Assembly: GCF_019649015.1 (NCBI RefSeq)
Contig: NZ_BLPI01000001.1
Span: 3,157,001-3,221,000 of the forward strand
Source: Agarivorans litoreus
GTDB taxonomy: Bacteria > Pseudomonadota > Gammaproteobacteria > Enterobacterales > Celerinatantimonadaceae
DNA: 64,000 nt
Direction: 5' to 3'
Both the position numbers and the translations under genes were made by a program. Within the stretch, counting starts at the first letter, position 1; each line of letters opens with the position of its first letter. A model generated the notes under the pieces. It saw nothing but the letters and a program-made list of their open reading frames with translations, had not been told where the DNA came from and did not search any database. This document shows positions 63,695 through 64,000 of the stretch, one piece after another.

Positions 63695-64000
63695 GTGAAA
63701 ATGCTGTTGTCAGGAATAGTAGTGATTGTACTGGTTGTAGTTGGATTTATGGTCTACAAAAACCTTAGCACTCCAAGTGACCTAGGTTTGCAATCGGGTC
63801 GCTTGGCGCCATTAGCCAGTTCTCCAAATGGGGTGTCTAGTTATGCCGAAGGCGATAAAAAAGTAGCTGCCTTGCCATTTAAAGCCGATTTGAAAAGCAC
63901 CCAACTAGCCGCCTTACGTGCTTTTGCTCATATGCCAAATAATCAAGTCATTAGCCGAGACGAGCAATATGTACACGCGGTTTTTTATAGTCCAACGGTA
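63695..64000 (+). CDS. DUF1499 family protein, N-terminal part (cut by window edge)
   Basis: GTG 63695 or ATG 63701 opens VKMLLSGIVVIVLVVVGFMVYKN, a single N-terminal membrane anchor, behind AAGGGAGAAAGG. Next is STPSDLGLQSGRLAPLASSPNGVSSYAEG, the DUF1499 start pattern (G...G.LAPC..SPNCVSS), with Gly where most members have Cys. The frame is open to the right edge (about 100 codons). Membrane-anchored, function unknown. Confidence 0.75.
   Translation, partial: MKMLLSGIVVIVLVVVGFMVYKNLSTPSDLGLQSGRLAPLASSPNGVSSYAEGDKKVAALPFKADLKSTQLAALRAFAHMPNNQVISRDEQYVHAVFYSPTV

Overview
The window looks like chromosome of a marine gammaproteobacterium of the Alteromonadales, with roughly 45% GC. The gene content (BtsS/BtsR with a CstA-type transporter, MoxR-DUF58-TgpA, HD-GYP and GGDEF proteins, RF2 with its frameshift, LysS) and protein style suggest something near Agarivorans. 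That genus assignment is inference from recognised families, not a database result. No rRNA, tRNA, CRISPR array or intact prophage was seen.

Layout. 0-7.4 kb: a fadD gene cut by the left edge, a 1.3 kb decayed stretch holding a wrecked LysR regulator, a periplasmic binding protein, and an RND efflux operon (adaptor then pump, minus strand) with a strong palindrome in its upstream region. 7.7-19 kb: small conserved proteins, the moxR-DUF58-tgpA trio, a GNAT-like membrane protein, a lipoprotein, adenosine deaminase, and a LemA/M48 protease pair. 19-25 kb: MarC, a two-gene unit that looks like a pore-forming toxin with a membrane immunity protein, LysE/AraC, and a peroxiredoxin-like gene divergent from a TetR regulator with three evenly spaced operators between them. 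25-36 kb: SDR, FadL with two FadR-like boxes, small lipoproteins, a yaeR-like gene broken by one amber codon, photolyase, copA-cueR with a CueR-type promoter, PpnP, a cold-shock protein, and an 84/85-bp tandem array that copies the 3' end of the preceding gene. 36-49.7 kb: ABC exporter, DEAD-box helicase, a Cache-GAF-HD-GYP protein facing a REC-REC-GGDEF protein (c-di-GMP breakdown and synthesis), LysE, a large DUF748/AsmA-like protein and a pseudouridine synthase.

The most interesting stretch is 49.8-57.6 kb. A BtsS/BtsR-type pyruvate-sensing system and its CstA/BtsT-type transporter appear to have been neighbours. They are now separated by a 3.4 kb island bounded by a 17-bp direct repeat. 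The island carries the truncated end of a YD/Rhs-type protein with LysM, 45-bp coding repeats and an overlapping small membrane gene, followed by two deletion derivatives of Y1 (RAYT-like) transposons. Three exact BtsR-type half sites, 20 bp apart, remain upstream of the transporter. A MITE-like element lies beyond the transporter's 3' end.

57.8-64 kb is housekeeping: aroF-tyrA, a small unknown gene, prfB (programmed frameshift), lysS, and a DUF1499 protein cut by the right edge.
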